Origin: Firm-04 sp003446315
GTDB taxonomy: Bacteria; Bacillota; Clostridia; Oscillospirales; Ruminococcaceae
Direction of reading: 5' to 3'
Assembly (NCBI GenBank): GCA_946530355.1
Contig: CAMNAB010000117.1
Coordinates: 1-8,237, forward strand
DNA length: 8,237 nucleotides
Shown here: piece after piece, positions 6,920 through 8,237 of the stretch
Numbering within the stretch: position 1 is the first letter of the stretch
Layout of the letters: each line of letters opens with the position of its first letter
Made by a program: the position numbers and the translations under genes
The notes under the pieces: generated by a model
The model's database searches: none
What the model was told of the DNA's origin: nothing
The model's input: the letters and a program-made list of their open reading frames with translations, nothing else

Positions 6920-6959
6920 AAAATGAGAGAAGACCGTATATTGGTTTTCTCTCATTTTT
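6920..6959. terminator. Intrinsic terminator shared by convergent genes
   Basis: Arms at 6920-6935 and 6943-6958 pair over 16 positions with a single G-U wobble, around a 7-base loop, and end in a run of T on the plus strand. It lies 52 bases after the dockerin protein stop. On the minus strand the hairpin is followed by a shorter T run and sits 32 bases past the hydrolase stop, so it probably works in both directions. Confidence 0.88.
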
Positions 6960-6990
6960 ATGATGTGCAATATGCGCCGTATTCTGCCTT

Positions 6991-7782
6991 TTATTTGCCT
7001 GCATACCATGTCTGATAAAGCGCGTCTTTACGATCCTGAAAAACCGGAAAATTCTGCCGGAAAACAGCAGCTTCATCGTGGATTTCGCAGAAAATCAAGC
7101 CTTCCTGCTCCAAAATAGATACCAAACTTTCGCCTTCCGGACTGACAGCTCTGCTGCTTCCGTTATAGTGCAGCCCCTGCTGATCGCCGCAGCAATTGAT
7201 CCCCAAAACCCAGCTTTGATTCTCCAAAGCGCGTGCTTCCAGCAGCTTATTCCAGTGAAAAATGCGTTTTTCGGGCCAATTTGCCGCAATTACCATGATT
7301 TCTGCCTCTTTGGAAACGGCACGGAAAATCTCCGGAAAACGCAGGTCATAACAGATAAATAATGCGATTTTTTTGCCCATAAACGGGAAAATTACCGGTT
7401 TGCTGCCCGCTTCAAAGCAGGTATCCTCTCCGCTGTAAGAAAAGGGGTGTATTTTGATATAATCTGCGGAAATGGTACCGTCCGGCGCGACTACGGTGTA
7501 ATGATTTTCACCTTTTTCGCCGTTTTTGCCGATTAACCGCACCCATCCAAAGCCAATCGCAATTTGAAATTGCTGTGCAAGTTTCTGCATACAGCCGATG
7601 GTATACGAATCTGTTTCGCCGGTTTTCGGGACTTGCATTGAAAATCCTGTGAATGACATTTCCGGAAAAAAAACGATATTTGCATCCGATTCTGCGGCTT
7701 TTTGGACAAAACCGGCTGCTCTTTGCAAATTCTTCGATTTTTCTTCAAATTCGATCCGAAACTGACATAATGCTGCTTTCAT
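6991..7782 (-). CDS. Carbon-nitrogen hydrolase, omega-amidase type (YafV/Nit2-like)
   Basis: The 263-residue protein is the usual length of a single-domain nitrilase-superfamily enzyme. The catalytic triad is visible: E41 in FFPEMSFTGF, K110 in YIKIHPF and C144 in ICYDLRFPE; E119 in SGED may be the accessory glutamate. The stretch NWPEKRIFHW followed by EARALENQSWVLGIN (168-196) is typical of YafV-like omega-amidases, which hydrolyse alpha-ketoglutaramate and similar omega-amides and take part in methionine salvage and amide repair. No signal peptide is seen, so it should be cytoplasmic. The ATG at 7782 gives the conserved MKAALCQFRI strand, with an AGGCAGG-type ribosome site a few bases upstream. 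It has its own promoter and converges on the dockerin gene, so it looks like an independent housekeeping gene. The exact substrate is inferred from family motifs. Confidence 0.92.
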   Translation of the reverse strand: MKAALCQFRIEFEEKSKNLQRAAGFVQKAAESDANIVFFPEMSFTGFSMQVPKTGETDSYTIGCMQKLAQQFQIAIGFGWVRLIGKNGEKGENHYTVVAPDGTISADYIKIHPFSYSGEDTCFEAGSKPVIFPFMGKKIALFICYDLRFPEIFRAVSKEAEIMVIAANWPEKRIFHWNKLLEARALENQSWVLGINCCGDQQGLHYNGSSRAVSPEGESLVSILEQEGLIFCEIHDEAAVFRQNFPVFQDRKDALYQTWYAGK

Positions 7783-7830
7783 GGGAAAATCCTGCCTTTT
7801 TTCTTCATTTTTGCCGTGTTGAATGCTTCC

Positions 7831-7859
7831 ATTATAGCACTGTCTTCACAAAAATGCAA
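7831..7859 (-). promoter_or_regulatory. Promoter of the carbon-nitrogen hydrolase gene
   Basis: On the minus strand a perfect TATAAT (7836-7831) is preceded by TGC, an extended -10. The sequence 17 bases upstream, TTGCAT (7859-7854), is a weak -35 that keeps only the TTG. The start would fall near 7824, about 42 bases before the ATG. The extended -10 could compensate for the poor -35. Confidence 0.68.
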
Positions 7860-8111
7860 GCGCCGGTTTCGTGCTCTGTGATAGAGGGCATCTCAAGTGG
7901 ATTGCGCAGTAATTAACAAATGGATGGATCATCTTCAGTTGTTGGTATTGTTGAGAGAAGCGCCCGCCTTTTGAAAAAGCCCGACCAAAACTTTCATTTT
8001 GACTCTATTCCGGTTCCCGATAGCCTGAGAATATGCCCCACGCATTGTATTTGCGCAAAAACACTTGACTGCGGTTATATTTGCAATCCGGCAGACTTTC
8101 GATCATTTGCA

Positions 8112-8126
8112 GCGGGGCTTCCCCGC
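8112..8126. repeat. Short GC-rich hairpin
   Basis: GCGGGG and CCCCGC pair perfectly around the 3-base loop CTT. It lies directly left of, and overlaps by three bases, the larger inverted repeat at 8124-8214. A T run begins 8 bases later on the plus strand, too far for a classical terminator. Confidence 0.5.
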
Positions 8127-8214
8127 ACAGCGATTTTTTATCGAAAAACGGAGCCGCCGATGTGTCACATTGCACACCGGCGGCTCAGGCTGTCGAAAAA
8201 GGTATCGCTGCGCG
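8124..8214. repeat. Nested inverted-repeat element, possibly a dispersed palindromic repeat
   Basis: The outer arms at 8124-8134 and 8204-8214 are complementary at 10 of 11 positions. Inside them is a GC-rich hairpin (8151-8186), and the 8-base direct repeat TCGAAAAA stands on both sides of it (8141-8148 and 8193-8200). Such nested symmetry is typical of small intergenic mobile or palindromic elements in Firmicutes. Whether it occurs in many copies cannot be judged from one window. Confidence 0.5.
8144..8186 (-). terminator. Terminator-like hairpin reading leftwards
   Basis: On the minus strand GAGCCGCCG (8186-8178) pairs perfectly with CGGCGGCTC (8159-8151). After one mismatch, a further 5 pairs, one of them a G-U wobble, close a 6-base loop. 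The stem is followed by CG and five T residues (8148-8144), the form of an intrinsic terminator. It would end a minus-strand transcript entering from beyond the right edge. Confidence 0.6.
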
Positions 8215-8237
8215 ATGATTATAATGGGGCGCTGCCC

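Larger units (their letters stand above)
7860..8237. other. Intergenic stretch without a convincing gene
   Basis: Between the hydrolase promoter and the window edge I see no reading frame with a ribosome site and family features. The plus strand is open from an ATG at 7920 to the edge (106 codons), but nothing like a ribosome site precedes it and the translation is rich in Cys, Arg and His without a recognisable fold. A minus-strand frame at 8106-8005 would encode 33 residues. The left part (7860-8110) shows no clear structure; the right part is filled with inverted repeats described separately. It may be a mosaic of dispersed repeats or gene remnants. Confidence 0.5.

Noticed and set aside
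8219..8226. TATAAT at 8220-8225 as a promoter for a gene beyond the right edge
   Set aside because: ATTATAAT is self-complementary, so it fits both strands, and no -35-like element lies at the right distance on the plus strand.

Overview
The window looks like chromosomal DNA from an anaerobic gut Firmicute, most plausibly a Ruminococcus-type member of the Oscillospiraceae. The strongest clue is a secreted protein that ends in a complete type I dockerin, the module that plugs enzymes into cellulosomes. Base composition looks close to half G+C by eye, and Gram-positive style AGGAGG-like ribosome binding sites and sigma-A promoters are visible. The species is an inference.

Positions 55-3861 hold a tight five-gene operon on the minus strand. 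Transcription runs from right to left: a YtrA-type GntR regulator, an ABC ATPase, two ABC-2 type permeases, and a CPBP (Abi) intramembrane protease homologue that starts at TTG. The genes are separated by 1 base or overlap by 4, 4 and 11 bases, so they should be translationally coupled. A perfect consensus promoter (TTGACA, 17 bases, TATAAT) lies upstream, and a 12-3-12 near-palindrome covers its -10 box and likely start point, as expected for autorepression by the GntR protein. This resembles regulator-ABC modules used to export or resist membrane-active peptides, here with a CPBP protein added. The substrate is unknown.

Positions 4075-6867 hold a divergent single gene on the plus strand with its own good promoter and a short leader palindrome. 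Its 904-residue product has a signal peptide, a Svx/AvrXca-like (DUF6055-type) domain with an HEFGH zinc motif, a left-handed beta-helix of hexapeptide repeats, a LamG-like domain and a C-terminal dockerin. It is probably a cellulosome-attached metallopeptidase-like protein. A 16-base-pair hairpin terminator follows it and probably also serves the convergent gene on the other side.

Positions 6991-7859 hold a minus-strand carbon-nitrogen hydrolase of the omega-amidase (YafV/Nit2) type with its own promoter. The last 380 bases (7860-8237) hold no convincing gene. Their right part is a nest of inverted repeats, including a terminator-like hairpin pointing left and flanked by 8-base direct repeats, which looks like a dispersed intergenic element. 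Positions 1-54 hold nothing I can assign.

The most interesting items are the domain architecture of the dockerin protein, the regulator-ABC-CPBP operon with its multi-site operator, and the structured element at the right edge. None can be called a new system from sequence alone.
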